A stretch of DNA of 64,000 nt, from contig NC_081413.1 in the NCBI RefSeq assembly GCF_030272615.1, positions 162,898,080 through 162,962,079 of the forward strand, written 5' to 3'. Positions 53,847 through 64,000 of the stretch are shown here, one piece after another. The DNA is from Cryptomeria japonica (Eukaryota > Streptophyta > Pinopsida > Cupressales > Cupressaceae). The stretch's first letter is position 1; the number at the start of each line of letters is the position of its first letter. The notes below the pieces were generated by a model that was not told the origin of the DNA, searched no databases, and was given only the letters and a program-made list of their open reading frames with translations. The position numbers were made by a program, and so were the translations under genes.

Positions 53847-56824
53847 AAGGATTTAGATGCTAAAATTTAAGAAAAGGATGAATGGGTTATAGACAATGGA
53901 TGCTCACATCACATGACTAGTCACAAGAGAAAATTTCTATCACTACAATAATTTGATGGCGGATTACTCAAATTTGGAGACAAGGCATGTAGGATAAAAG
54001 GCAAGGGAACAATATCATTGGATGGTAAGACTAATACTAATAATGTTTATGATGTTGAAGGCTTAAAGCATAATCTTTTGAGTGTAGGTCAAATGGTGGA
54101 TAGAGGATTTCATTTACAATTCAAGGATGTGAAATATAAGATTATCAATAGATTTGGATTGGAAGTTGCTTCCGGAACTCAAACCAAAGGAAACATATTT
54201 CATTTGAATTCCGGTGAGAAGTCTTTGTTGATTGCTCAGATTGATGAAAGTTGGTTATCACATAAGAGGATGTGTCATGTAAATTTTGATTGCACAGTGA
54301 AGATCAATTCAACACAGGCTGTCAGAGATTTGCCCAAGATTGTCAAACCTCATAATCCAGTATGTAGAGAATGTCAAATGGATAAGAAAGTCAAAACTTC
54401 TTTTAGAAGCATACATGATAAATATAATGAAATTATTGATCTTATTCATATTGATCTGTGTGGACTGGCAAGGAATAGAAGCTCTTGAGAAATTTAGAAT
54501 CTTCAAAGCTATGGTTGAGATTGAGACAAGATTGAAGATAAAATGATTAAGATCAGATCAAGGTGGTGAGTTTACATTTGATGAATTCAACAACTTTTGT
54601 GAGAAGAATGGAATCGGAAGACAACTTTCTACACCTAGAACTCCATAGCAGAATGGATTGGTGGAAAGGAAAAATAGAACCATATTGGATGCGGCAAGGA
54701 CTATGATGACTGAAGCTAAATTGTCTGATATCTATTGGAGAGAAGTTGTCAATATTGTTGTATACACTTTCAATAGAGTACACATAAAAGGTGATACTGG
54801 TAAGACTCCTTATGAATTATGGTTTGGTCATACTCCTACTGTTAGATATTTTTAGAGTTTTTGGAAGTAAATACTACATTAGAAGAGATGATGCATTGGG
54901 AAGATTTGATCCTAGAAGTGATGAAAGAATATTTTTGGGTTATTCTACTAAGAGAAAATCATATAGATGTTATAACAAAAATTTGAATAGGATAATGGAG
55001 AGCATAAATGTTAAGGTGGATGAACAAGGAAGTAATTAGATCAGACCATATGACTATGGACTGAAAGATGAATTTATCAGACTTGAAATAGTAATGCAAG
55101 AAGTTTCTTACGGTTTTGAATTAGTGACTCTGACAACATCAAAAAATTCAATTGTGATTGTTGAACAATAGAAAGAGTCAGTAAATCAATAAAATTCAAA
55201 GACTCGTTGGTATGTGAAACTAAATCATTCTAAAGATCAGATCATTGGAGATAAAAGAAAAGGTGTGATGACTAGAAGAAGGCTAGCTATTGAAGAGGTA
55301 TGTTTGATTTCTCAAATTGAACCGGAATCATTTATTGAAGCAAGTAAAGATGAAAACTGGATGAAAGCAATGGAAGAATAATTAGATCAGATAGAAAAGA
55401 ATAAGAGATGGGAACTAGTTCCTAGACCTAAAGACAAAAATATTATTGGAACTAAATGAGTTTATAGGAATAAATTGAATGAGGAAGGTTGAATTGTAAG
55501 AAACAAGGATAGATTGGTTTGCAAAGGTTATTCACAAGAAGAAGGAATTGATTATGGTGAGACTTATTCTTTGGTTGCAAAAATTGAAGCGGTAAGTCTA
55601 TTTCTTGCCTATGTTGCACACAAGAACTACGAAGTATATCAAATGGATGTCAAATGCACATTTATGAATGGAGATCTTGAGGAGAAAGTCTACATTGAGC
55701 AATCTAATGGATTTTCTTTATAAGAAGACAAGGACATGGTTTGCAGATTGAAGAAAGCTTTATATGGACTAAAACAGGTCCCTAGAGCATGGTATGCTAG
55801 ATTAAACAAATATCTTTCAAATCTTGGTTTTAGCAGAGGTAATGTTGATAGTAACTTATATTAAAAAATTGAGAATGATGACATACTGAAGTCTTTTTGG
55901 ACGATATCATTTTTGGAGGAGAAGATAGCTTATGCATGAAATTTATTGATGATATGAAGAATGAATTTAAAATGTCTATGATTGGTGAGAATAATTTTTT
56001 CTTAGGTTTGCGGATTACTCAAACTAATAAAGGTATTTTCATTTGTCAAACTAAGTATATGAAGGAATTGCTTAAGAAATTTGGACTTGTGAATTCAAAA
56101 CCTGTCGGTACTCCTATGATAATCGGTTATAAATTGTCAAAGGATGATGAATCCCCTAAAGTGAATCCAAGTAGATACAAATCAGTGATTGTTGGATTGT
56201 TGTACTTGACTCAGACTAGACCTGATATAATGAATATTGTTTGTATTACTTCTATATTTCAGTCAAATCCTAGAGGAACTCATGATATTGTTGTCAAGAG
56301 GATATTCAGATATTTGGCAGGTATCCAAAGAATGATGATTTCAGATTATGTGCCTATACAAATTATGATTGGGCAGGAGATGTGGATGACATGAAGAGCA
56401 CCACGGGTGGTGCATTCTTTCTTGCAAAGAAGTTGGTTTTATGGCTTAGTAAGAAACAATCATGTACTTCATTATCTACTACTGAAGCAGAATATGTAGC
56501 TGTTGCAACTAACTGTACTCAAATTTTATGGATAAAACAGATGTTGAAAGATATAAGCATAAGTTATGATGAGCCTATTGTTATTCACTGTGATGAAACT
56601 ACTACTATTGATATGTCAAAGAATCTAGTATTTCATTCAAAATCAAAACACATTTCTATAAGGTACAATTTCTTGAAGGAAAAAGTTGAAGCAAAGGAAG
56701 TCAGATTGGTTTATGTGCCTACTAAGGAGAAGCTTGTAGATATTCTAACTAAACCATTGCCTAAAGATACTTTTTAATATCTTAGAGATTAGTTGGGGGT
56801 TACCAACCCTCCAAAAGAGAATTA
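53847..56824 (+). pseudogene. Element C copia pol (protease, integrase, reverse transcriptase, RNase H; broken)
   Basis: Protease: EWVIDNGCSHHMTSHKRKFL (catalytic D near 53888; DSG changed to DNG). GAG-pre-integrase: ESWLSHKRMCHVNFD and CRECQMDKKVKTSF. Integrase: IHIDLCGLA, then about 30-40 expected residues are missing before EALEKFRIFK, then RSDQGGEFTFDEF and NGLVERKNRTILDAART. Reverse transcriptase: EASKDENWMKAMEE, NEEG, VYQMDVKCTFMNGDLEEKVY and LKKALYGLKQVPRAWYARLN; the YVDD box reads FLDDIIFGGED after a frameshift near 55890. RNase H: MKSTTGGAFFLAKKLVLWLS, STTEAEYVAVATNCTQILWI and LVDILTKPLPKDTF. Many TAG and TGA codons interrupt it. The order integrase before reverse transcriptase defines Ty1/copia; I do not assign a lineage. 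Confidence 0.92.
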
Positions 56825-57073
56825 GAGATGTAGGAATGCATCAATCTAGTAAGCTTATCAGATATTTTCTTTGATCCGGTTGATGAGATGATTCTACTAC
56901 TTAGGGTGAGTAGTCAGTTGTTTGGTTTAGTATTTTGGTTTGGTATCTATCCTTTTTCATTGATATCAAAGGGGGAGAGATGGTATTCGTGTGAAAATCA
57001 GTCATATGTTTGAGGGAGATTGTTGGCATTCCTTGGCACTTGAATGTTTTTCACATTCAGTGTTGCCATCAAT

Positions 57074-57085
57074 GAGAAAGGGAGA
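57074..57085 (+). promoter_or_regulatory. Polypurine tract of element C
   Basis: GAGAAAGGGAGA before the 3' LTR, in the phrase GTGTTGCCATCAATGAGAAAG that closely matches B (GTGTTGCCATCAATGCCAAAG). Confidence 0.82.
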
Positions 57086-57088
57086 TAT

Positions 57089-58184
57089 TGTTGGCAATAT
57101 GTTGGATTTGGTTAAGTGTTGTCATTGATGTCAACAGTGTATCTCAGTTGGAGGCTATCTCGGTTGGACCTATCCTGGTTATTCTTGGTGATCATCTTGG
57201 TTTTGGCTATGATTCTGATCCGATATGATCAAATCTGTGGAATCAATTTTGGATGCTTACTCTGGATGGTTATATGATTGTTATATTCTATTGGTTCATG
57301 TTTGGTGCTCTTGTAACTATCACTTATGTTACTAGTTGGTATTTCCTGGTATCAGTTAGCTTTACTAGTAAGCGATATTTGATGTTTTGGTCAAACGATT
57401 TTGGTCTAGCTTATGGTAATGGTTTCTATCATGTTGAAGGTTCTTCTTGATCATATTTCAAGTGTTTGGTGACTTTGCATTGGCTGGCATGTTGTTATGG
57501 TGGTCCTATCTGGATCTGGTTAGACTTTTTGTGTTAGTTCACTGAGGGTTTCTACCGGTTGGTGAAGTGTGTTGGATTCTGGTCTTAACAAAATTTTCGG
57601 TAGGATATGATTGTTTGGATATTTGAATTAAGTCCATGCTATGTAATGTAAATCATAATATTGGTCCAGTGATACCATGTAATGTAATTTTTGTTATTAT
57701 GGGTTTTTGGGTTTAGGGTTTAGCCGACCTTATCATAAGGTTAATGATTTGTATTTATAGGTGACTTATTCATGTAATCGAGAGATGGATGTTTTGTGGG
57801 ATCGATGGTTATGTCTGCATTATCAAAGGAAGGTTTATATGTGAACAAGTGATATATCATTCGACATAAGGTTTTTGGTATTGCAGGGCAGACATATGTG
57901 CTTAACCGGAACTGTATCAAGCATTAGGAGTTGCTACTTTCACAATTCATTATTTCTGGATTGTAATCCAATGTTTTGTAAGTCAGCGAGACTTCTCTTT
58001 TGTGATGAGCAGTGAGTTGTAGGCAGTTGGCCTGATTGCAAGTGCAATCCCCATTGTAATTATGTCACATATTGTTGCAAAAGTATTATCTGACTGTGGG
58101 TTGGGTTTCCCACCATGGTTTTTCCCTTTACCGGGTTTTCCACGTCAAAATATTATTTACTCCCAGTATCAGATCTGTCTAACA
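57089..58184 (+). repeat. 3' LTR of copia element C (1,096 bp)
   Basis: Partner of 38215-39293, clearly diverged, so C is an older insertion than H. Confidence 0.93.
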
Positions 58185-59358
58185 TTGTCTACATCCTAAG
58201 TCAAATTACACCCCAACTACCTTTTTTTCATGCCTTTTTGGGTGGACTAGGGTGCTAGGAACCCTTTGGTGGATTAGGGCACTAGGCACCATAGTCCCCC
58301 TATTTTGGTCCCAATTTTAAATGTGTCAATGTATCGGTTCCTGCCAATTGAATCTAAATCTTGATATTTCAATATGGTTGTTGGAAGTTAGCCTAATTTA
58401 TGAAATGTCTTGGGATCCCTATATAAGAGCATCTTTCCTAATTCATTTTCATATATTCCATCCCACCATATCCTTTCATAGCCTACATCATTCAAGAGAA
58501 AGTATCATTAGAAAATTTCTTCAGATATGAGCATCATGGAGTAGCAAGTTACAACAAATCTTCATGCAAGTGTATTTTCATGAATGAGTCTTTTATGCCT
58601 TGTCATATCATATTATTGTATCACTTGTGGGTCTTTTCAAATATCTTTGCATCATTATCATCATCAACAACATCAATCTTGAGTTATAATAATATGGATA
58701 CAATATTTTAATTCATAGCTTCTCTTTCATTTATTTCATTAAGGTTTAATTTCAAACTTGGGGTTTGACTAAGGCTAACCCCTATCAATCCAATGTCATT
58801 TTTCATCTCTTGTGTGTGTAGGTGATAGATTTAAAACAGAATTAATATAGAAATAAAAAGGACATACTAAGAAAAATACAACTAGATTTTGAAGAAGCAA
58901 AAAACACTAGACACTAGGGCTTAGCCCCGTCATCTGACACTTTTCCAATGAAACTTAAGGAGAATATTCCAAGCGACACTTTGATTCCCAATGTGTTTTT
59001 TATATCCATATTTGATACCTTTGAGACAAGGTCACCTAGCCCCATTATCCAACACTTTCAAGCTTAAATTTTAGACACAAGTTCCTCTCTGACTCTCATT
59101 TCCAAATTTGTACTTAGTGTCTACATATCTATTCTAAAACTCTTTGTTTATGTTGTTTACTCTCATTTTTACATCATTTTACCTAATACTCATCATTTCC
59201 ATCATCAATTCTATCCAACTAAACAAGGAGAATATTTTCAATAGGGCCCCACCAACTCTATTGAATCTTTTTAATGTATTGAGGTGGTAAATGTGTTTGA
59301 TTACTAGTTTTCATAATTAGGCTAGTGAAGCACATTTTCAGCCACACCCTTAGAAACA
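58185..59358 (+). repeat. 5' LTR of G, inner fragment
   Basis: Resumes where 38214 stopped and aligns with 62620-63735. It contains CCCTATATAAGAGC (TATA at 58420-58427) and ends CTTAGAAACA before the primer site. Confidence 0.85.
58420..58427 (+). promoter_or_regulatory. TATA box of the G 5' LTR
   Basis: TATATAAG; the 3' LTR has TATATAAT at 62800-62807 in the same context. Confidence 0.6.
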
Positions 59359-59375
59359 TTTGGTAAACTTGACGT
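59359..59375 (+). promoter_or_regulatory. Primer-binding site of element G
   Basis: TTTGGTAAACTTGACGT directly after the LTR end; one of three closely similar sites (H, F, G). Confidence 0.75.
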
Positions 59376-61361
59376 ACCTTATACTTGCATTCACTTCTAA
59401 TTTTTCACTTCCAAATATGATTTTTCACTATGGAATTTAGAAAATCTAGGTGGTTTGCAATTCCACATTGGATTACATTGTTTATTAGCTATATTTATCA
59501 AAATCATGTGTTGAATGATGACCTATTTCACTTCATTTTTCTTGAATTCATTCATAGCATTCTAAGAAATTGCATCATGAGGATTTCAAAGATGTTTCCC
59601 ACATTCACTTAATTTCTAAAGCTTTCATACACGTTTCATACATTATCATATGGTGATATTTTTGAAGAATTTTATAGAATGTTTGGATTTTATTAAAGCT
59701 TTAGTGTATGTTTCAAGTGGTACCTTTGATAATTCTACTAGATATGATATTTAAATGAAGCATACTTGTGTGTCTCCTAGAGTATCTTCTATTCATGAGA
59801 AAATAGTTAATACTTTTGTCAATGATCTCTAAAATAGAGATGAATCATTGAAAAGTACTAATGAATCCTCCTCTCATAAGGGTACTTTGGTGCAAGAGGG
59901 AAAAGCTAATAATAAAATTTAATACTAATTCTAGTATCCCAAATCCTCCCCATTCTCCAAGAGCTTATCTTATCCATCAACATGTTTTGAGACAAGATGA
60001 TGTTATGCATTTTCTTCATGATATGTCACCTTAGAATATAGCATTGATTAGAGATGAAGCTTTAGATGATGAGAACACTCCTTCCCAACCTAACAATGCA
60101 AACATGGATGGTGATAGAAATAAGAATCCCCCTACAATGATTATTTTTCCTTCATCTATTCATCCCTTTGGCCCTTCAAATTACACCTACACAAAAAAAT
60201 TCAATGAGGTCTATAACGAAATTACTTCCCCTTCACAATAAAATACACATTATGATATTGCCTATGATATTATTTCAAAACAAGTATGTAGTGGAAAAGG
60301 TCTTAGAAACATGGAACAAGGATTAAAAATCCCTATAGAACCTCCTAAACTATGCACTAGAGAAGGCATAGGATTTCCTCCCCCTTTCAAGTACCTATTT
60401 TTTTACTATTCAACAATAGGCAAGGCCTATTTATATTGACACTCATTTGAATCTAGCAAAGAGAATATTTTGGAGACTTAAACATGATAAAAATGTTACT
60501 TTTCCTTACATAAGATATATGAATAACTATAATCATTAAAATAAGGACACATTTTGTAACTTTCATCCAAGTCACTCACTGTCTTGTTGATGACATTTCG
60601 TTTCCATAATTTGTTTAGGATTTTAATGATAGAGTTTGTATTCATATTACACATGATTTCATTATTTTTCTAAATCCAGTAGTGCCTTAGCACTCCTTTG
60701 GCCCTATTATGTTGCTCGTCACTGTGTAACATTAGCAACATACATTTTTTAGGGCTCTTTTTCCATTCATGGTGGTAAAATTTCATGTGCAATCATAAGT
60801 TTAGATAGAAACATAAAAGTATTATTGTCTCCACACTTGGGGAGCAAGAATATTTTTTCAATATTTTCTCCTTCTTTTCTAAGGGTTAAGTTTTCCTTTA
60901 TGGAGTTGCATATTTTATAAGGATATCCTTTCTTGCATTTATTGGGATCTTGGATTTTCTTGGAGGTGTGTATCCTTGGTTAGGACCTCTTTCTTTCTTG
61001 AAACTGTTTGTTTTTTATAAATGATCTCTCCTTTCTTTTGGAAGTGTATAATCCTTAATCAAGAATCTGATTTCCTAGCAATAGGGAAGGTGTGCATCCT
61101 TGGTCTCCTTGCCGTCCTTGGTTGAAGATGTTAATTTTGTCAAATATCTCCTCCTGGAGTTAGATATATTTAGGCAAAGATATCTTCCTCTTTTGTTAAT
61201 CATTCATCCCCTAGAAATATCCCTTTACACTTGTTGCAAGATATCTCTTTCTTTCTTAAAAGAGTTGTCACTTTTTTCTAGCTTGGAATGTATGTGCATT
61301 GTTTCTTAAAGGTTATTTTCTTGATTATGAAAGTTTTTGTCCTTGTCATTTTCTCTTTCTA
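59376..61361 (+). other. Element G internal region with ORF remnants
   Basis: About 2 kb without a recognisable domain. The stretch 59870-60240 reads LIHQHVLRQDDVMHFLHDMS, a stop, then IALIRDEALDDENTPSQPNN, related by eye to the LVQEDDI...PSKDEA text of element F, so it is probably the remnant of the same element protein. The rest (60240-61360) shows no gene. Confidence 0.5.
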
Positions 61362-61425
61362 CCTTAAGATATCAACATAGGGCTATGTTGACATCTTAAG
61401 GGGGGCCTATGTTGATATCTTAAGG
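61362..61425 (+). repeat. Hairpin of element G (17-base arms plus extra arm copy)
   Basis: CCTTAAGATATCAACAT (61362-61378), six bases, ATGTTGACATCTTAAGG (61385-61401), then GGGGGCCT and a second right arm ATGTTGATATCTTAAGG (61409-61425) followed by GGGGGG. Shared with F (48741-48780). Confidence 0.87.
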
Positions 61426-61454
61426 GGGGCATATGTACAACCTCTTTGTTGCTT

Positions 61455-61830
61455 GTGTTGGTATTAGTGCAAAACCCATTTTGCAATAGGATTTCCTTAA
61501 AAACAACAAGTTTTGTTTGGTAATTATTGTCTTGGTGTCACTGCAACACCCATTTTGTAGTAGGATTTTGCTTCCAAACAGTGAATTTTGTTTAGTAATC
61601 CTTGTCTTGGTGTCACTGCAACACCCATTTTGTAGTAGGATTTCCTTACAAACAACAAGTCTTGTTTGGTAATCATTGTCTTGGTGTCATTGCAACACCC
61701 ATTTTGCAACACCTCTTGTTTTCATTGTAGCACCCATTTTCCAGTAGGATTTCCTTACAAATAGCAAGTTTTGTTTGGTAATCCTTGTCTTGGTGTAAGT
61801 GCAACATTTATTTTGTAGTTGACTACCTTG
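61455..61830 (+). repeat. Element G tandem repeat, ~75 bp unit, about five copies
   Basis: CTTGGTGTCA(C/T)TGCAAC or close variants start at 61531, 61605, 61680 and 61789, with CCCATTTTG(T/C)AGTAGGATTTCC following. One interval is longer (109) because of a partial extra unit. The minus-strand frame here (YYKMGVAVTPRQ repeats) is a product of the repeat. Confidence 0.85.
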
Positions 61831-62346
61831 TAAATAGACGGCTTTTTTTGGTAATACTTTTTAGGATATGTCAAATAGAATAATGCACCTTGCTAGACCA
61901 ATTCGACTCTCTTTACCTTTTCAAATGGATCACCTAGTATAACACAACTTGCTAGCTAGTGGAATCCATGTTTCCTTTCTCTCTCTTGCCCATGAACCCA
62001 TTAGATAACATACCTTGCTAGTTGTTGGATCATGGCTTCTTTGATGCATTATCTTTCTCTTTCTATAAGACATATTGTGCTCTTCCAAAAACATTTTGAG
62101 AATGATATTAGTAGTTGAGACATTTTGATTATCAAGGGACAACTTCAACTAGTTGACTTAGAGCCTTTGCTTTAAGTACTAATCACTTTTGTGTGTCTTT
62201 TTATTTTTCCTTTGTGCCCTTTTGTTTGGATTTTCTTTGTTTGGTCTCCTTGTATTGTGTGAGTGAAGATCCTAATCTTAGAAGTTTGTTCTCTCAAACT
62301 TCTAGTGATGTTTTATCTCTTGTAATCTTGTTGATTCCTAGTTGAT

Positions 62347-62348
<2 letters not shown>
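61831..62348 (+). other. Element G 3' internal stretch
   Basis: No gene. Includes two imperfect copies of a segment built on ACCTTGCTAG / AACTTGCTAG (61889, 61945, 62022). Confidence 0.4.

Positions 62349-62428
<80 letters not shown>
62349..62428. repeat. (TC)n microsatellite, ~80 bases
   Basis: Uninterrupted TC repeat inside G, about 40 bases before its polypurine tract. Confidence 0.97.
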
Positions 62429-62431
<3 letters not shown>

Positions 62432-62468
62432 ATTTTTTTGATTACAAGTGTATGTTTATACTCCCTCC

Positions 62469-62483
62469 AAAGTGGGGGCTAAA
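62469..62483 (+). promoter_or_regulatory. Polypurine tract of element G
   Basis: AAAGTGGGGGCTAAA directly before TGTAGTGCCATAAATT. Confidence 0.88.
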
Positions 62484-63735
62484 TGTAGTGCCATAAATTA
62501 TAACCCTTTACAATTTCACACTCCTTTTGTCTCCCCTTAATACTTTTTCTTAACATATTTATGGATTTGCATTATAAATTTGTTTCCATATGATGTTATG
62601 GTGATTTGGGTCTCTGTCTCGAGCCTAAGTACACATGGATCACCTTTGTTTCACACCTTTTTGGGTGGAATAGGGTGATAGGTGCCATAGTCCCCCTAGT
62701 TTGATGTCAATGTATTAGTTCTCACCACTTGATTCTTGACCCAATATTACAATATGACTATTGGAGGTTGGCCTACTTTATGAAATACCTTGGGAACCCT
62801 ATATAATAGCATATTTCATAATTTATTTTTATATCTTTCATCCCACCATACCATTTCACATCCTACATCATTCAAGAGAAAATATAATTGGTAAAAAACT
62901 TTTGAGCTGAGCTTGTGGAACAACAAGTTACAACAATGTTCATGCAAGTGTGATTTCATGATTGAGTCTTTTATGCCTTGTCATGTCTTGTTATTGCATC
63001 AATATTTGTGGGTATTTTTCAAAGATAATTTCATCATCATCAACAACAACAACATAAAGCTTGAGGTATAATATTGTGGATCCAACATTTTAAATTAGAG
63101 CTTCCCTTTCATTTTTTTCATTAAGAGATAATTCTAAACCTAAGGTTTCATTAAGGCAAGCCCTAGGTATCAATCCAATGCCATTTTTCCTTTGTTGTGT
63201 GTGTGTGTGATAGGTTTAGAAGAGAAAGATTGCATATATAGAAAACATAGTCTATGATAAACAAAACCATATTTTGAAGTAGAAAACCATAGACCTATGG
63301 GATTAGCCCCATCATCTGACACCTTTTTTATGCAACTTGAGGATAATATTTTGAGTGACATTTTGATTATGAATCTATTTCTAATATCTACATCTAATAC
63401 CTTTGGGACAAGGTCACCTAGCCCAATTTTCTAGCACTTTTGAGCTCAAATTGTACACATTGGTTCCTCTCTTACTCTCATTTCAAAATTTGTACTCAAT
63501 GTCTGCATATTTGTTTTGAAACTCTTTATTTATTTTGTTTACTCTCAATTTTACATTATTAGACCTATTTCTAACTATTTACATAGTCAATTCAATTCAA
63601 CTAAATAGGGAGAATATCTCATAGGGCGCCAACAAGTCCATTGAATCTCCTTAATGTATTGAGGTGGTACATGTGTTTGATTACTATTTTACATAATTAG
63701 ACTAGCGAACCCCATTTTCAACTACACTATAAATA
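62484..63735 (+). repeat. 3' LTR of element G (1,252 bp)
   Basis: Aligns with 38068-38214 joined to 58190-59358. The last ~15 bases diverge (CTATAAATA against CCTTAGAAACA), so the exact end is uncertain by a few bases. TATA at 62800-62807. Confidence 0.82.
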
Positions 63736-63740
63736 GTTTT

Positions 63741-64000
63741 TAATATAATTATTTCTAAAATTATAAAAATTAATAGCACTTTTCTCTACATTACAATTGA
63801 TCCATTAAAGAACTAGGGTGGCAATCTAGGCTTAAGTATATTAATTTTTAGAAGCCTCTTATTTAAAAAAATCTATTAGATTCTTGTAATTTACTTCTCT
63901 CTTCATCCATCATCTTTATTGCCTATATTCCTCCTAGATGTAATTCTATTCTAAAACACATGTCCTCTTTTATAGCCATATTAAATCTAAAACCCATTTA
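63741..64000. other. AT-rich sequence after element G
   Basis: No feature recognised. Confidence 0.4.

Larger units (their letters stand above)
38215..58184 (+). mobile_element. Element C: Ty1/copia retrotransposon, hosting B and F
   Basis: LTRs 38215-39293 and 57089-58184 enclose gag and pol. Flanks GTGTC and TTGTC agree at 4 of 5 bases, and the G LTR continues cleanly across the junction. Its own length, with B and F removed, is about 6.6 kb. Gene order gag, protease, integrase, reverse transcriptase, RNase H identifies copia. Many stops, a deletion in integrase and a frameshift at the catalytic motif make it inactive. Confidence 0.93.
38068..63735 (+). mobile_element. Element G: pol-less gypsy-like LTR element hosting the nested stack
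   Basis: The 5' LTR (38068-38214 and 58185-59358) is split by element C; the internal region is 59359-62483 and the 3' LTR is 62484-63735. Possible TSD CTTTT/GTTTT (one mismatch). After removing C it is about 5.7 kb. It shares the polypurine tract AAAGTGGGGGCTAAA, the TGTAGTG LTR start, the TTTGGT-AAC primer site and an internal hairpin with element F. No pol was found in any frame. Confidence 0.82.

Noticed and set aside
61524-61712. Repeat protein (YYKMGVAVTPRQ)n on the minus strand
   Set aside because: Arises from the ~75 bp tandem repeat of element G.
1-64000. tRNA, rRNA or organelle-derived segments
   Set aside because: No cloverleaf or organelle gene text noticed on either strand; a tRNAscan and organelle search would settle it.

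Overview
This 64 kb window looks like intergenic DNA from a large, retrotransposon-filled plant nuclear genome. A gymnosperm is my best guess, from the long LTRs, deep nesting and heavy decay, but nothing here proves it. I see no intact host gene, tRNA or rRNA. About 87% of the window lies in LTR retrotransposons whose ends I could place by TG...CA termini, primer sites, polypurine tracts and target-site duplications (TSDs). I labelled them A to H.

Layout. (1) 1-2323: element A, minus strand, cut by the window edge; it sits against a decayed minus-strand gene of unknown family (2360-4288). (2) 4306-15880: element D, plus strand, perfect TSD TAATG. It has a gag and a second long ORF but no pol, and is split by element E (8483-13464, TSD GAGTT). 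E carries one ~1,050-codon ORF and no visible LTRs. (3) 16235-32282: element H, a complete 16 kb Ty3/gypsy element of the Tat type with a second RNase H (perfect TSD ACATA, LTRs about 1% different), whose gag-pol is full of stops. (4) 32288-38067: leftover host sequence with a palindromic ~138 bp satellite, a 208 bp foldback and a TGTA microsatellite. (5) 38068-63735: a nested stack. Element G (gypsy-like, no pol) received copia element C inside its 5' LTR; C then received B (same family as A) and F (minus strand, related to G) inside its gag.

How the parts fit. There seem to be two pairs of supplier and dependant. A, B and D lack pol but share with copia C the methionine-type primer site, the polypurine-tract context and much of the 3' half of the LTR. 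F and G lack pol but share with Tat element H the unusual primer site TTTGGTGAAC-like and a TGTAGT LTR start. A, B and D encode a gag-like protein with four zinc knuckles plus a ~1,100-residue second protein. The ORF of E appears to share a domain with that second protein.

Almost every coding region is broken, mostly by TAG or TGA codons that C-to-T change at CAG, CGA or TGG would explain, which fits methylated, silenced DNA. The strongest leads are the ORF2 family and its trans-mobilised carriers, element E, the hairpin shared by F and G, and the cruciform satellite. Domain calls are from reading motifs by eye; no database search was made.
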